Of a stretch of 64,000 nucleotides of DNA, positions 1-11,179 are shown piece by piece; within the stretch, counting starts at the first letter, position 1, and every line of letters starts with the position of its first letter. A program made the translations under genes and the position numbers. The notes beneath the pieces were generated by a model. That model ran no database searches. It was not told the DNA's origin and saw nothing but the letters and a program-made list of their open reading frames with translations. This DNA is from Molossus alvarezi (lineage: Eukaryota > Chordata > Mammalia > Chiroptera > Molossidae). The stretch spans positions 21,650,708 through 21,714,707 of the forward strand of contig CM073896.1 in the NCBI GenBank assembly GCA_037176705.1, read 5' to 3'.

Positions 1-418
1 TTATATTACTATCGATTTCTCCTTTGATGTCCTCCAGAAGTTTTTTTAACATATTTTGGTGCTCCTATATTGGGTGCATATATGTTTATCAAGGTTATAT
101 CTTCCTGTTGGATAGATCCTTTCAATATTATGTAGTGGCCTTCTTTGTCTCTAGTTATGGCCTTCATTCTGAAATCTATTTTATCAGATATGAGTATTGC
201 TACCCCAGCTTTTTTTTCTTTTCTGTTTCCTCGAAGATTTTTTTCCATCCCTTCACTTTCAATCTATGTGAGTCTTTTGTTGTGAGGTGAGTCTCTTGTA
301 AACAACTTATAGATGAGTCATGCTTTCTTATCCAATCAGCTACTCTGTGTCTTTTTATGGGAGCATTCAGTCCATTTACATTTAAGGTGATTATTGATAT
401 GTACTTATTTATTGCCAT
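1..418 (-). pseudogene. ORF2: L1 ORF2 N-terminus (endonuclease domain), frameshifted and truncated
   Basis: The reading frame starts with MAINKYIS at 418 and shows LNVNGLN and the catalytic-glutamate motif LQETHL of the L1 apurinic-type endonuclease. Near base 200-248 the frame changes: the continuation ([23 protein letters not shown]) is in another frame. Only the first ~130 residues fall in the window. The frameshift makes this copy unable to encode an intact endonuclease. High confidence in identity because of near-identity to the young L1 ORF2. Confidence 0.9.
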
Positions 419-473
419 TTTTGTTTAGTGTGGTTTTATTTTTCTTCCTATTTCTCCTGGTAATTATAGCAGT

Positions 474-1377
474 CCTTTTAACATTTCTTACAGTGCTGGT
501 TTGGTGCTAATGTATTCCCTTAGCCTTTTTTTTTTTTTTTTTTTGTCTGGGAAGCTCTTTATTTGACTTTCTATTTTGAATGATAGCCTTGCTGGGTAGT
601 GTAGTCTTGGATTCAGATCCTTGTTTTTCATGACCTTGATTACTTCATGCCATTCCCTCTGGCCTGTAGTGTTTCTTGTGAGAAGTCAGCTGAGAGCCTT
701 ATGGGGTTTCCTTTGTAGGTAACCTGTTGCTTATCTCTTCCTGCTTTTAGGATTCTCTCTTTGTCTGTAATTTTTGGCAGTTTGATTACTATTTGTCTTG
801 GTGTGGGCCAATTGGGTTCTTCTTAATTGGGGCTCTCTGTGCTTCTTGAACTTGAATGCCTCCTTCCTTCACCAAATTAGGGAAGGTTTCTGTCACTATT
901 TCTTTGAATATATTCACTCACCCTTGCTTATTTTCTTCTTCAGGGACTCCTATGTTGCAAATATTATTCCGTTCCAGTTGTCCCATAGTTCTCTTAAGCT
1001 GTCTTCCTGTTTTTTTAATTGTTTTTTCTTTTTGGTTTTCTGATTGGTTGATTTTTTCTAGCCTGTCTTCTAATTCACTGATCCAGTTCTCAGTTTCCCC
1101 TACTCTGCTTTTTAGACCTTCCAATGTGTTTTTCATTTCTGATATGTCATTCTTCATTTCCTCCTGTTGGTTTTTAATTTCCAATTGGTTGATTTTCAAC
1201 ATTTCTATGTCTTTACTCATGGTGCTCATATCCTTACACATGCTGTTGAGCTTCCTCAACATCATGGCTCTAAATTCTAGTTCTGTTAACTTGCTTAACT
1301 GCACCTCGTTTATCTCATCTTCCGTAGAGGTCTCACTCATGTTCTTTCATTTGGGTTTTGTTTCTGTTTTTCAACAT
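474..1377 (-). pseudogene. ORF1: L1 ORF1 (RNA-binding chaperone), degraded
   Basis: This corresponds to the 300-aa ORF1 of the young L1 (start CAT at 1375-1377, stop at 474-476 on the plus coordinates). The coiled-coil part is still readable over 918-1340 (KLTELEFRAMMLRKLNS, LKINQLEIKNQQEEMKND). Lesions: a 4-bp insertion just after the start creates an early in-frame stop (near 1338), and a long T run at 522-544 (A run on the coding strand) replaces a short AAAA in the RNA-binding C-terminus. ORF1p normally forms trimers on L1 RNA; this copy cannot make a full protein. Confidence 0.88.
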
Positions 1378-1556
1378 TTTGGCTATCACAGTGGGCTTTG
1401 GAGTCTGCCAAATTTTCCCTGTGGGTGGTAGTGTTCTGCTGTTTGTGGATCCCTCTCCTGGGTTTGGATGAGGCAGGGAGGACCCACTTTAAACACCACC
1501 TTCAAGTCTTACCTTTTCTGGTTAGTGTTGCTAGCTCAGGGAATGGTAGTTATCCT

Positions 1557-1587
<31 letters not shown>

Positions 1588-2775
1588 GCCTGGAGGCTAT
1601 TAGTAGAGGTCATCTGAAGACCCTTAGTTTCTGAGTTGTCTGAAAAACTCCCTCAGGTGTTCAGTGTAAGAGGATTTCCAGAGGTTGGGGCAGCTGCTGG
1701 TTGTTAATGGGCCTCAATTAACATTTCAATGGCCACCCTGTGGGATTGAATCTCTGGGGTGGGTGCTTCTGCCTCGCCTCTCCCCAGGGCCCTGGGAAGA
1801 AGCAAAATGACCACAGCCCTGCGTGGCTGCACTCGGCAAAAGTTCTTAGCACTCTCCAAAACCCGAGTGTCTCCACACAGTTCCAGTCCAGTCTGCCCTT
1901 CCTCTGCTGAAGCCCACGGTGTGTGGCTCCTGCCAATTTAGTCTCTGTCTAGGCGCCGCCTGGGACTTTTAACCCGAGAGCGCTGCTTCCTGCCAAGGGC
2001 GGCCATGGCTGTGGCACCAGCAGAGGGTTTTGCACTCAGCAGAAGCCCCAGGACTGAGCCGCGGTAGCGGGACACTGCTGGGAGTGGTCGCACCTTTTAG
2101 AAGCGTCCCCTGGTCCCAGTGAGTCTGTGCGGTACCAGCAGAGGGCTTGGGAGACAACAGAGTTCGCAGGACCCAGGCGGGGTCGCAGCGGAGGCTTTTG
2201 CAGTAACTTCCCGCCACCGAGTTCCCTGGCCCCAGCGAGTCCGTGCGGCACCAGCTGAGGGCTTAGCATGCAGAGTTTGCAGGAGTCAGCTGGGTAGCAG
2301 TGACCCGCCGAGTCCCCTGCTCAGAGCCAGTCCATGCCAGCCTGTGCAGCACCAGCCAAGGGCTTGCAGGCAGCAGAGTTCACAGGACTCAGGCGGGTCT
2401 CAGCAAAGGCGTTAGCAGCAACTTCCTGCCGCCAAGTTCCCTGGCCCCAGGGAGTCCCTGTGGCACCAGCAGAGTGCTTGGGAGGCAACAGAGTTCGCAG
2501 GACTCAGGCGGGGTCTCAGCAGAGGCGGTAGCAGCAACTTCATGCCGCAGAGTTCCCCGGTCCCCGCTCAGGCCGCTGCGGACCGTGGGCTCCCGGCCCC
2601 GTCTTGCATCCTCGCAAGCCTACCAGGATTGAGTCGGTGTCCCTGGTTATGTGGTCCTCCAAGGTGTCTTTCGGTTGCCCCTTACTGAAGATTTGCCTTT
2701 ATTTTCGTTGTGAATCCAGTTTGGTCCTGGGAGATGGTCTGCGTAGCTCCATTCACTCCACCGCCATATTTTCTT
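1378..2775 (-). promoter_or_regulatory. L1 5' UTR with tandem GC-rich monomers
   Basis: About 1.4 kb of GC-rich sequence upstream of ORF1. A unit containing CCAGC(A/T)GAGGGCTTG recurs at plus positions 2017, 2135, 2251, 2352 and 2466, spacing about 101-118 bp, with a companion block TTCCCTGGCCCCAG(G/C)GAGT. Tandem-monomer 5' UTRs are known internal promoters of L1 in some mammals; promoter activity here is inferred. The distal part (2630-2775) matches the first ~200 bases of the young L1. An A/T tract interrupts the unit near 1561-1587. Confidence 0.75.
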
Positions 2776-3300
2776 CTCCTGCTGCTCAGCTTTTGCTGTA
2801 GTTTTTGGGGATGGGTCTCAGCTGCTTGTCTGTGCTTCTGTTGCCTGGGGGTGGATATCTGCTCCCCAGCCTCTCTTACTGGGGGTATATCTGGACTCTG
2901 ATTGGGCTGCTGCTGTGGGGGATGGTGCTGGGCTCCGGGCTGTCTGTGGCTTCTGCAATCAGCACCTTGACAGCTCCACTACTGTGCACTGGTCTGTGTT
3001 GACACAGAGTGTCCACTGGCCCGATGGTGCCAGGTGTGCTGGTGGGGTCAGGTTGCTGGGCCCTAGCTGCTCCCACTGCCTCCCCCCAGGAAAGACCCAG
3101 GATCTTCCAACATGGTGGGACCTCCCTGCCGTGCAGGGAGAAGCGCCCTGAAGTGCCGCTTACCATGGTAGCCGGCTGCTCCTGTCCACAGCACAGGAAC
3201 TTTCTGCTCTGCGTCTCTGCACTGCTTGGGTTTGGTCATCCACCTTCAACACTCTCACACACTCTCACACATTGGTTCACTCTCTCACACTCTCACCCTT
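2776..3300. other. GC-rich stretch abutting the L1 5' end
   Basis: About 400 bp of GC-rich sequence (to about 3165) followed by a CTCACA-rich low-complexity stretch (3249-3300) directly upstream of the L1 5' end. The young L1 has nothing equivalent at its 5' end. It could be a longer 5' UTR of another subfamily, a fused older L1 5' UTR, or captured flank. Open frames here (such as 2876-3166 minus) have no recognisable domain. Confidence 0.5.
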
Positions 3301-3387
3301 CCTCTGGTCCTGCCTGCTTTCATGATGCATATCAACAAATATACTTTGAAAGCATTCCAGTTTCATGTATAATTTCAGAGCTTGACT

Positions 3388-3630
3388 AGGGTTTTTTGTT
3401 TGTTTGTTTGTTTTTAAATTTATTTTTATAGATAGAGGAAGGGAGAGAGAGAGAGAAAAATCAATGAGATAGAAACATTGATGAGAGAGAACATCAACTG
3501 GCTGCCTCCTGCCTGAGCCCCACTGGGGATCAGGCCCACAGCATGGGCATGTGCCCAGACTGGGAATCGAACTGGCGCCCCCTTGGTGCATGCGTCGATG
3601 CTCAGCCACTGAGCCACAATGGCCGGACAG
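3388..3630 (-). mobile_element. VES SINE
   Basis: Minus-strand copy: T-rich tail, GA-rich block, then the complement of the B-box-bearing head ending GGCTCAGTGGCTGAGC-like. Flanked by a short duplication (CTTGACT at about 3381 and 3633). The head carries a tRNA-like RNA polymerase III promoter but this is a SINE, not a tRNA gene. Confidence 0.9.
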
Positions 3631-3639
3631 GACTTGACT

Positions 3640-4455
3640 TGTTTTTATTTCTCAGGATAATAGACGGACAAACATATGTTGGAGTTCTCTGATAATATGT
3701 TTTGCGGCTATAAAACTGGTGACTTAGATTTTAGTTTGGAGAAGCTGGGAATTATTTCAGCATACATCATGCCCTATACTGACAATTACTGGAACTTTAG
3801 TTGGAAAGAATATGCTAATGTAGATGTAATGATTAATCATACTTGAATTCATGAATAAAAATAAAATTAGAAATTCTTAAATTCTTATTTCTTTTACCTT
3901 GTCTTCTCACCATCACAGAGATATATACACAGAAAATAAACTACATCTTTATATTGTACAATTTACTTGAAATTGGATTGGTCACAGACTGGTTGTGCTT
4001 ATATCAACCCTTTTCCTGAAACTGATAAGTACATGAACCTTTCTGATTACTGGGATTTGTGACAATCCTGATGTAAACTAGAAAATGTGCTGAGCAGTGG
4101 GGAATGGATTCCTATGGGTGAAGTACGATGGCAAAGAAGGAGGCTAGGCAGTGGTTAATATGTCCTCTGTAAAGTCTCCTTTATTTCCTTTTGCCCAAAC
4201 TAGGAAGAATTTTGAAACTGGTTTAGAACAAAAAATTATTATGGTACAAAAACTAGGTAAGTAGGCATATTGTTATATTTGAGCAGGTCATAACTAAAAA
4301 GAGTATGGGTCAACTTAAAATTTAAATTTTAATATACAGTATCTCAAACTAAATTTAACATATCTTCTATAACTACTCTTCATAATGTGTGTATATGTCT
4401 TATAGACTCCACAACAGATAATTATATTTAAGAGAGAGGTCTGTATGCTTTTATG
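3640..4455. other. Intergenic, nothing recognised
   Basis: AT-rich sequence without a long open frame, splice-like structure or repeat I can name. Confidence 0.5.
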
Positions 4456-4458
4456 TAT

Positions 4459-4478
4459 TTGTGTGTGTGTGTGTGTGT

Positions 4479-4525
<47 letters not shown>

Positions 4526-4530
4526 TATAA
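4459..4530. repeat. (TG)n(TA)n microsatellite
   Basis: A GT run followed by ATAC and a long AT run; compound dinucleotide repeat. Confidence 0.95.
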
Positions 4531-4653
4531 ACAAGGGTCAATTTTCAGCTCCAAAAATAATAATAAAATATTTAAAAAACTGAATGTCTATGATGAAACT
4601 ACTGCTATAATTGATTAGCTTGAAGACTGATTCAATAAAATTAATAAAGTCAG

Positions 4654-4895
4654 CCCTGGCTGGTTTGACTCTGCGGTTAGAGCATTGGCCTGTGGTTTAA
4701 AAAGACCTGGGTTCAGTTCCCGCTAAGGGCGCGTACCTCGGTTACAGTTTGTCCCCAGCCCTGGTTGGTCATGCGGGTGGAACCCACTAGATATGTCCCT
4801 TTCACATTGATGTTTCTCTCTCTCTCCCTCCCACTCTATATGAACAAAAATGGAAAAATGTCCTCGGGTGAGAATAACAACAACAACAAAAAATT
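4654..4895 (+). mobile_element. VES SINE with 17-bp target-site duplication
   Basis: Complete plus-strand copy from the tRNA-like head to the CT-rich block and an A-rich tail. Flanked by AAAATTAATAAAGTCAG (4637-4653) and the same sequence with one mismatch at 4896-4912, as expected for L1-mediated insertion. Confidence 0.95.
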
Positions 4896-4912
4896 AAAAT
4901 TAATGAAGTCAG

Positions 4913-5882
4913 AATAATTTATCAAATTATGACTTGTAAAACTGAAGGACCTTTTTCAAATAGCATGTGCATTTTTAGTCTAACATATATGTTTTGCATT
5001 TACTTTGGTTTAAGTTTTAATTTATAAAATGGTTTTTAAGTATTATTATGAAACTAAAAACATTTTTAACCGTATAGTATTACACAAAGTAATGGATGTT
5101 GTTTCTGACATTTTATGGAAAATTCTATTCAATGTTTTTTCTTTTCTTGTGGAGACTATTTTGAGTCTGCATTAACTCGGAGAAAACACATAATTGGCTG
5201 TCAGCTAGAAACCTGATCTCAGGGCAGACTGAAGATCATCAGCCAACAGTGCCAAAAGAAATATGATATATATCACCTTTGTTTTTAATCACTCAGCTTA
5301 GATGTCCTTGTAAAATAATAAAAGTTATATATAAGCAATGAGTACTATTACTTCACACAATTGTCTTTTATATAAAGGTTAGCATACTTAGTACCCCTAA
5401 AAGAAATTTCATAAACAGAAAAATTATGTTTGTGAAAAAATTTACCCAATTTGCTTCTGGGTGAAGGTGTTTGACATTTCTAAGATCCAAACTGCCTGTA
5501 TACCCTTAAAAACCACTCTTTCAGATGATCAGGTCTAGAAATAAATACATTGTTCTTACCTTGTGACTTTTGTTGGCTTCACCAATTTTTTTAAAATTTA
5601 TAGTTCTTAGTTTATAGTTATATAATAATGACTCAATTTAAAAAAAAAAAAAACAGTTAAAGATTAAATAACATAATGAAATATACTCCCTTAATCCAGT
5701 ACTTTAGAAATGTTGATATTAAAGTGCCTCTATAAGCAAAGTAATTGCCTCTTCTGACTGTTAAAGGTGTAGTTTAGAGCTTAGGTTTTATGTAAAAAAT
5801 GTCTTTGAACAACATCTTTCATTTTTAAAAATGCAGATAGTGCTTTTACTTTATTCTATGATATATTAGATATATTTGATAC
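4913..5882. other. Intergenic, nothing recognised
   Basis: AT-rich sequence; no coding or repeat signal I can support apart from an A run near 5641. Confidence 0.5.
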
Positions 5883-5929
5883 AAAATTAATGTTTCAAAT
5901 AACATGTTACTAAGCAATAAATTGGTTAA

Positions 5930-8900
5930 AAATGAGATCAAGGAAGAAATCAAAAGTTATCTTGACACAAATGAAAATAAGAATACAACAACCCAAAATC
6001 TATAGGACACAGCAAAAGCAGTCCAAAGAGAGAAATTCATAGCATTACAGGCCTACCTCAAAAAATCAAGAAAAATATCAAATAAACAATCTAAATTCAC
6101 ATTTAAAGGAAGTAGAAAAAGAACAAAACACAAAGCCAAAAGTGAGTAGAAAAAAGGACATAATAAAGATCAGAGCAAAATAAACAAAATAGAATCTAAA
6201 AAACCAAAAATAAGATCAATTACACCAAGAGCTGGTTCTCTGAAAGATAACAAGATGGACAAGCTTTTAACCAGACTCATTAAGGAAAAAAAAAAAAGAG
6301 AGAGAGAGAGAGGACCCATACCAATAAAATCAGAAATGAAAGAGGAGAAGTAACAACTGACATAAAGTTTTAAAAAAAGGATGGTAAGAAAATATTATGA
6401 ACAACTATATGCCAACAAACTGGACAATCTGGATGAAATGGATACATTTCTAGAAACATACACTCTTCCAAAACTAAATCAGGAAGAATTAGAGAATCTG
6501 AACAAACAGATTACAACTAGTGAAACTGAAGCAGTAGTCAAAAATCTCCCAACAAACAAGTCCTGGACCAGATGGTTTCACAGGTGAATTTCACCAATCA
6601 TTCAAAGAAGAACTAACACCTATCCCTTTCAAAGTATTTCAAAAAATTCAAAAGGAGGGAAGACTCCCAAGCTCATTTTATGTTTTCAGCATTATCTTAA
6701 TTTCAAAATCCGATAAAGACACTACAAACAAAGGCCAATATCCCTGATGAACATAAAGGCTAAATTCCTCAACAAAATATTAGCAAATCAGAACCAGCAA
6801 TACATTAAAAACATCACACACCACGCTCAAGTGGGATTTATTTTGGGGTGCAAAGTTGCAACAACATTTGCAAATCAATAAACATGATTCATTGCATAAT
6901 TAAAATGAAGGATAAAAACAACATGATCATATAAATTGATGCAGAAAAGGCATTTGATAAAATCCAGCACCCATTTATGATAAAATGTGTTAACAAAGTG
7001 GGAATAGAGGGGAATATACACTTGAACATAACAAAGGCCACATATGACAAACCCATAGGTACCTTCATACTCAATAGGCAAAAACTAAAAGCATTTCCTT
7101 AAGATCAGGAACAAGACAGGGATATCTGCTTTTACCACTCTTATTCAATGTAGTTCAGGAAGTTCTAGTCACAGCAATTAGACAAGAAGAAGAAATAAAA
7201 GGCATCCAAATTGGAACAGAAAAAGTAAAACAATTATTGTTTGCAGATGGCATGATACTGTATATAGAGAACCCTAAAGATTCCACCAAAAAACTACTAA
7301 AACTGATAAATGGCTTTAGTAAAGTATCAAAATACAAAATAAATATCCAGAAATCAATTACATTTTTTAATATTCTAATAATTAATTATCATAAATAGAA
7401 AAAGAGAAAGCAATACCATTTACAATTGAATAAAAAAAAATACCTAGGAATAAATTTCACCAAGTATGTAAAAGACTTGTACTCATAAAATTATAGGACA
7501 CTGAAGAAAGAAATTAAAGAAGATACAAAAATGGAAGCATATACTATGTTCATGGAGAAGAAGAATTAATATCATTAAAATGTTCATACTCCCAAAGAAA
7601 TCTATAAAGTCAATGTAATTTCTATCAAGATATCTATGGTATATGTCACAGAAATAAAAAATAATAATAAAAAAATATTTGTGATTCCAAAAATGTGGTT
7701 CCAAAAATTTATATGGAACCACAAAAGAATCCAAATAGCTACAGCAATCTTGAGGAAGAAGAACAAAGTGGGAGGAATCACGCTTCCTGATATTAAACTA
7801 TACTACAAGACCATAGTAATCAAAGCAGCATGGTATTACCAGAAGAGCAGACATATAAAATAGTGGAACAGAATAAAGAGCCCAGAAATAAGCCCACACC
7901 TTTATGGTGAATTAATATTTGACAAAGTATGCAAAAATATGCAATGGGCTAAAGATAGTCTATTCAATAAATAGTGTTGGGAAAATTGGACAAATATGTG
8001 CAAATAAATGAAACTAGACCACTAATTTACACCATGCACAAGAATAAACTCAAAATAGATTAAAGACTTAAATGTTAAACTCAATTCCAAAAAAATTACA
8101 GTAGATAACATAGGCAGTAAAATGTGGGACATTTTTTGCAGCAAAATTTTTTTCTGATATATTGCCTTGCACAAGGGAAACAAAAGGAAAAATAAACAAA
8201 TGGGACTACATCAAACTAACAAAGTTTGATTAGCAAAGAAAACAATAAACAAAATGAAAAATTAACCCACTGAATGGGAAAACATATTTGACGATAACAC
8301 ATTTGATAAGGGGTTAATATCCAAAAATTATAAAGAACTTACAAGCTTCAACCCTGAAAAAACCCAACAAATCCAATTAAGAAGTGGGCAAATGACATGA
8401 TTAGACACTCCTCCAAAGAGGAAATATGGATGGACACTAGGCATATGAAAATATTCTCAAGGTCACTAATGATCAGAGAAAAGCAAATTAAAACCACAAT
8501 GAGATATCACCTCACACCTGTCAGGATAACTATCATCAATAAATTAACAAACAAGTGTTGGTGAGAATGTGGACAAAAGGGAACCCCTATGCACTGTTGA
8601 AGGGAATGAAGACTGGTGCAGCCACTATAGAAAGCTGTATGGAATTTCTTCAAAAATTAAAAATGAAACTGCCTTATTACCCAGTAATTTCACTTCTGGG
8701 AATTTACCCAAAGAAACCCAAAACACTAATTTGAAAGAATAGACACACCTCTATTTATTTGCAGCATTTTTTACAATAGCCAAGATTTGGAAGCAACCCA
8801 AAAGCCCATCAGTAGATGAATGGATAAAAAAAAAGTGGTACATTTACACAATGGAATACTAAGCCACAAAAAAATAAAGAAATCATACCCTTTACAACAA

Positions 8901-8990
8901 TGGATGGATCTGGAGAGTATTGTGCTAAGTGAAACAAGCCAACTAGAGAAAGTCAAGTACCATATGATTTCACCTATATGTGGAATCTAA
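5930..8990 (+). pseudogene. ORF2: L1 ORF2 remnant (reverse transcriptase and C-terminus)
   Basis: Fragments align in order to the young ORF2: [15 protein letters not shown] (6400s), a motif like [13 protein letters not shown] (about 6935-6975), the GTRQG region (about 7110) and the active-site region near 7230-7260, where FADD reads FADG (gat ggc), losing the second catalytic aspartate. The cysteine-rich C-terminal motif is still traceable near 8555-8620. The frame is broken in many places. ORF2p normally nicks DNA and copies L1 RNA; this copy is dead. Confidence 0.88.
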
Positions 8991-9126
8991 TGAACAAAAT
9001 AAGCTAACAAAATAGAAATAGACTTATAGAGAGCAGACTGACAACTGTCACAGTGGAGGGGGTTGGGGGGCTGAGTGAAAAAGGCAAAGGGATTAAGAAA
9101 AATAAATAAACAAAAACAAAACAAAC

Positions 9127-9305
9127 CGCCCTAATTGGGTAACTCGGTTGAAGCATTGTCCCAAAAAGGTTGTGGGTTCAATTCCTGGTCAGGGTACACA
9201 CCTAGTTTACATTTGGATACCCAGTCCAGGCTCATATGGGAGGCAACTGATCAATGTTTCTCTCTCTCTCTCCACCTTCTTTTCTCTAAAATCAATAAAA
9301 ACATA
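9127..9305 (+). mobile_element. VES SINE inside the L1 3' UTR
   Basis: Divergent plus-strand VES: head CCCTAATTGGGTAACTCGG, B-box-like GGGTTCAATTCC, CT block and AAAATCAATAAAAACATATC tail. It post-dates the host L1. Confidence 0.8.
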
Positions 9306-9544
9306 TCCAGACAACAGTATGATAATTACCAGAGAGAGAGGGGGGTGTGGGGAGGTAGAATAGGGTAAAAGGGACTTTAATGGTGATGGGAGGAGACTTG
9401 ACTTGGGTCAGTGAACACACAATAAAATATACTGATGATGTATTATAGAATTGTACACCTGAAACCTATAACTTTATAAAACAATGTTACCCCAATAAAT
9501 TCAATAAAAAAGTATTAAAAATAAAGAAAAAATAAAATTAATGT

Positions 9545-10830
9545 ATCAGTTGTTTTAACTCATCAAGAAGTGTACATTGACATGTTTTGGTATCAAGTCC
9601 TCCTACCATGCCACCAAGATACTGTGACAGGACCGCAGTCTGAGACTCTCTGTTTTAGGTACTTGGTAATATGGTCAGAGGGGAAAAAAATATTGGTTAA
9701 AACGGCTAAATCAATATGCTTAAGGCTGATATTTCATTAGCTATTTGAAAGTGGTGCTGTGATACGTAGAAATGAATTATCATACAAAGTCTATATTTTA
9801 ACAGTGTTATTATATTCTAAAGTTTAAGAAACTTCTGGAGTCATACGGAATTATAGCCTCCCTTACATGGATGAAGACAGAAGGTGATCTGAGGCAGTAT
9901 TTGCAATTCTTATAACAACTTGTTTGACATATCACCAAATTTCTTTTGCTCTTACTGGAAAAGCAATTCAAATAGCTTTCCTTTGACAATGAGTCATAAG
10001 TATTGTTATTGTACACTGAGACATGCACAATGAGGAACACTACATAGTTGAGGTCTTTAATTTACCATTGGCCAAAGAACATTGAGATGAGAATATCATT
10101 CATTTTCTGCCTGAAGAGATTTGACTCATCAAGCATTTACTTTATCCCGTGTTCACATATTGATAAAATCCACAAATTATTTTGTGTCTCTACACTGTCT
10201 GTCATTTTCTAAAGATTAGGCATAAACAGGTATAGAAAATATTGAAAAAAAAATTAATGTCAATTTAAAAATCACAGTATTAATCTACTTATGGCTAGAC
10301 ATTTTGAATAAACTTCTAGGGCAAAACACTTAGATGTTGGATAGACTGAAACAAACTTTCAAATGCATTGCTGAAATATTTTCTTAATAATTTTTTCCTT
10401 AGTTATCGTTTCTTGATACTATCTCATAATTCACTAAGGTTCTTTATATTTTTAATCTCTGTTCTTTAGACTGGGACCTTTGCAATGACATGTCCTCAAG
10501 TTCAGTAAATAGTTATTTTGCATCCATCACTGTTAAGCCACATTAATAAAATTTTTAATTCAGAAGCTGAAATTTTCAGGTCTAGATGTTTACTTTGTTA
10601 AGTTTTTGTTTTCTAAATTCCCATATCTTTATTTAAATTTCACACTATCCACTCATTATGATTATTTCCCCCGCCAAATTCTTGAAGATATAATAGTTAA
10701 TAAAAATTCACCATCTCCTAATTTTAAAATGTAGGGAAACTCTGGTCTTTTTTATTAACTGCTTTTATCCTTGATTATAAATCACACGTTCATGCCTCAC
10801 CATGTATGTAGTAAATATTTATTTTATGAG
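9545..10830. other. Intergenic, nothing recognised
   Basis: AT-rich; no supported gene or repeat. Confidence 0.5.
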
Positions 10831-10838
10831 GGCCATTT

Positions 10839-11178
10839 GAGTGTGTGGGGTCACCTGAGGATATAGCTCAATCCCCCTCCCAGTCAGTTGAGCAGTGTCT
10901 GCCTGGCCAGTGACCACATGGAGCAGAGAAGCACAGAACCAGGAGTTTACCCAACACCCTTGACAGCCAACAAGTTTTTCTTTGTCTTTCTTCTGCAAGC
11001 AAGCTCTTCCAAGCACAGCATCCTCTCCCTCCCCACTGTTAGATAAGCCCCTTCCCAACCCTGGCCAAGTGTGGAAACTTACCTAACCAGCTTCCTTGGG
11101 GTCTTCCCCATTGTGTAAGTAATAAAGACTGTCTTTCCTCTCTGGTCCCGGTGGGGATTTTTCAGACTATCAAACAGT
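10839..11178 (+). mobile_element. Possible retroviral-type LTR
   Basis: A roughly 340-bp block, richer in GC than its flanks, starts with TG and ends near CAAACA. It contains AATAAA at 11121 followed by a T/CT-rich stretch, like an LTR polyadenylation region. TGGCACTCCAGGGAATGG just downstream (about 11182) looks like a primer-binding site. I cannot name the family and found no clean flanking duplication. An ancient 3'-terminal exon could look similar. Confidence 0.35.
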
Positions 11179-11179
11179 G

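Larger units (their letters stand above)
1..2775 (-). mobile_element. LINE-1, 5' portion (5' UTR, ORF1, start of ORF2), cut by window edge
   Basis: Read on the minus strand, this is the 5' half of an L1: 5' UTR about 2775-1378, ORF1 about 1377-474, a short spacer, and ORF2 from 418 running off the window at base 1. It is close to the young L1 at 50.8 kb, including the 5' start AAAATATGGCGG (young copy AAAATGGCGGCG), but both ORFs carry lesions. The 3' end and so the target-site duplication lie outside the window. Family identity is secure; the exact 5' end is inferred by comparison with the young copy. Confidence 0.92.
5894..9533 (+). mobile_element. Old 5'-truncated LINE-1
   Basis: Begins inside ORF2 (counterpart of [13 protein letters not shown]) and runs through reverse transcriptase, C-terminal region and 3' UTR to an A-rich tail. 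AAAATTAATGT at 5883-5893 and 9534-9544 is the probable target-site duplication. A VES SINE at about 9127-9305 splits the 3' UTR. Many stops and frameshifts mark it as much older than the L1 at 50.8 kb. The 3' UTR (GTGAACACACAATAAAATAT, ACCCCAATAAATTC) differs from the young type, so it is a different subfamily. Confidence 0.93.

Noticed and set aside
856..1431. 191-codon plus-strand open frame
   Set aside because: Antisense of the degraded L1 ORF1 and 5' UTR on the minus strand.
1930..2620. CpG-island-like GC-rich region suggesting a gene promoter
   Set aside because: The GC content is explained by the L1 5' UTR monomers; no downstream host exon is visible.
2876..3166. 96-codon minus-strand open frame upstream of L1 (an ORF0-like candidate)
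   Set aside because: Primate ORF0 is antisense to L1, whereas this frame is sense; no known motif, and GC-rich DNA gives chance open frames.
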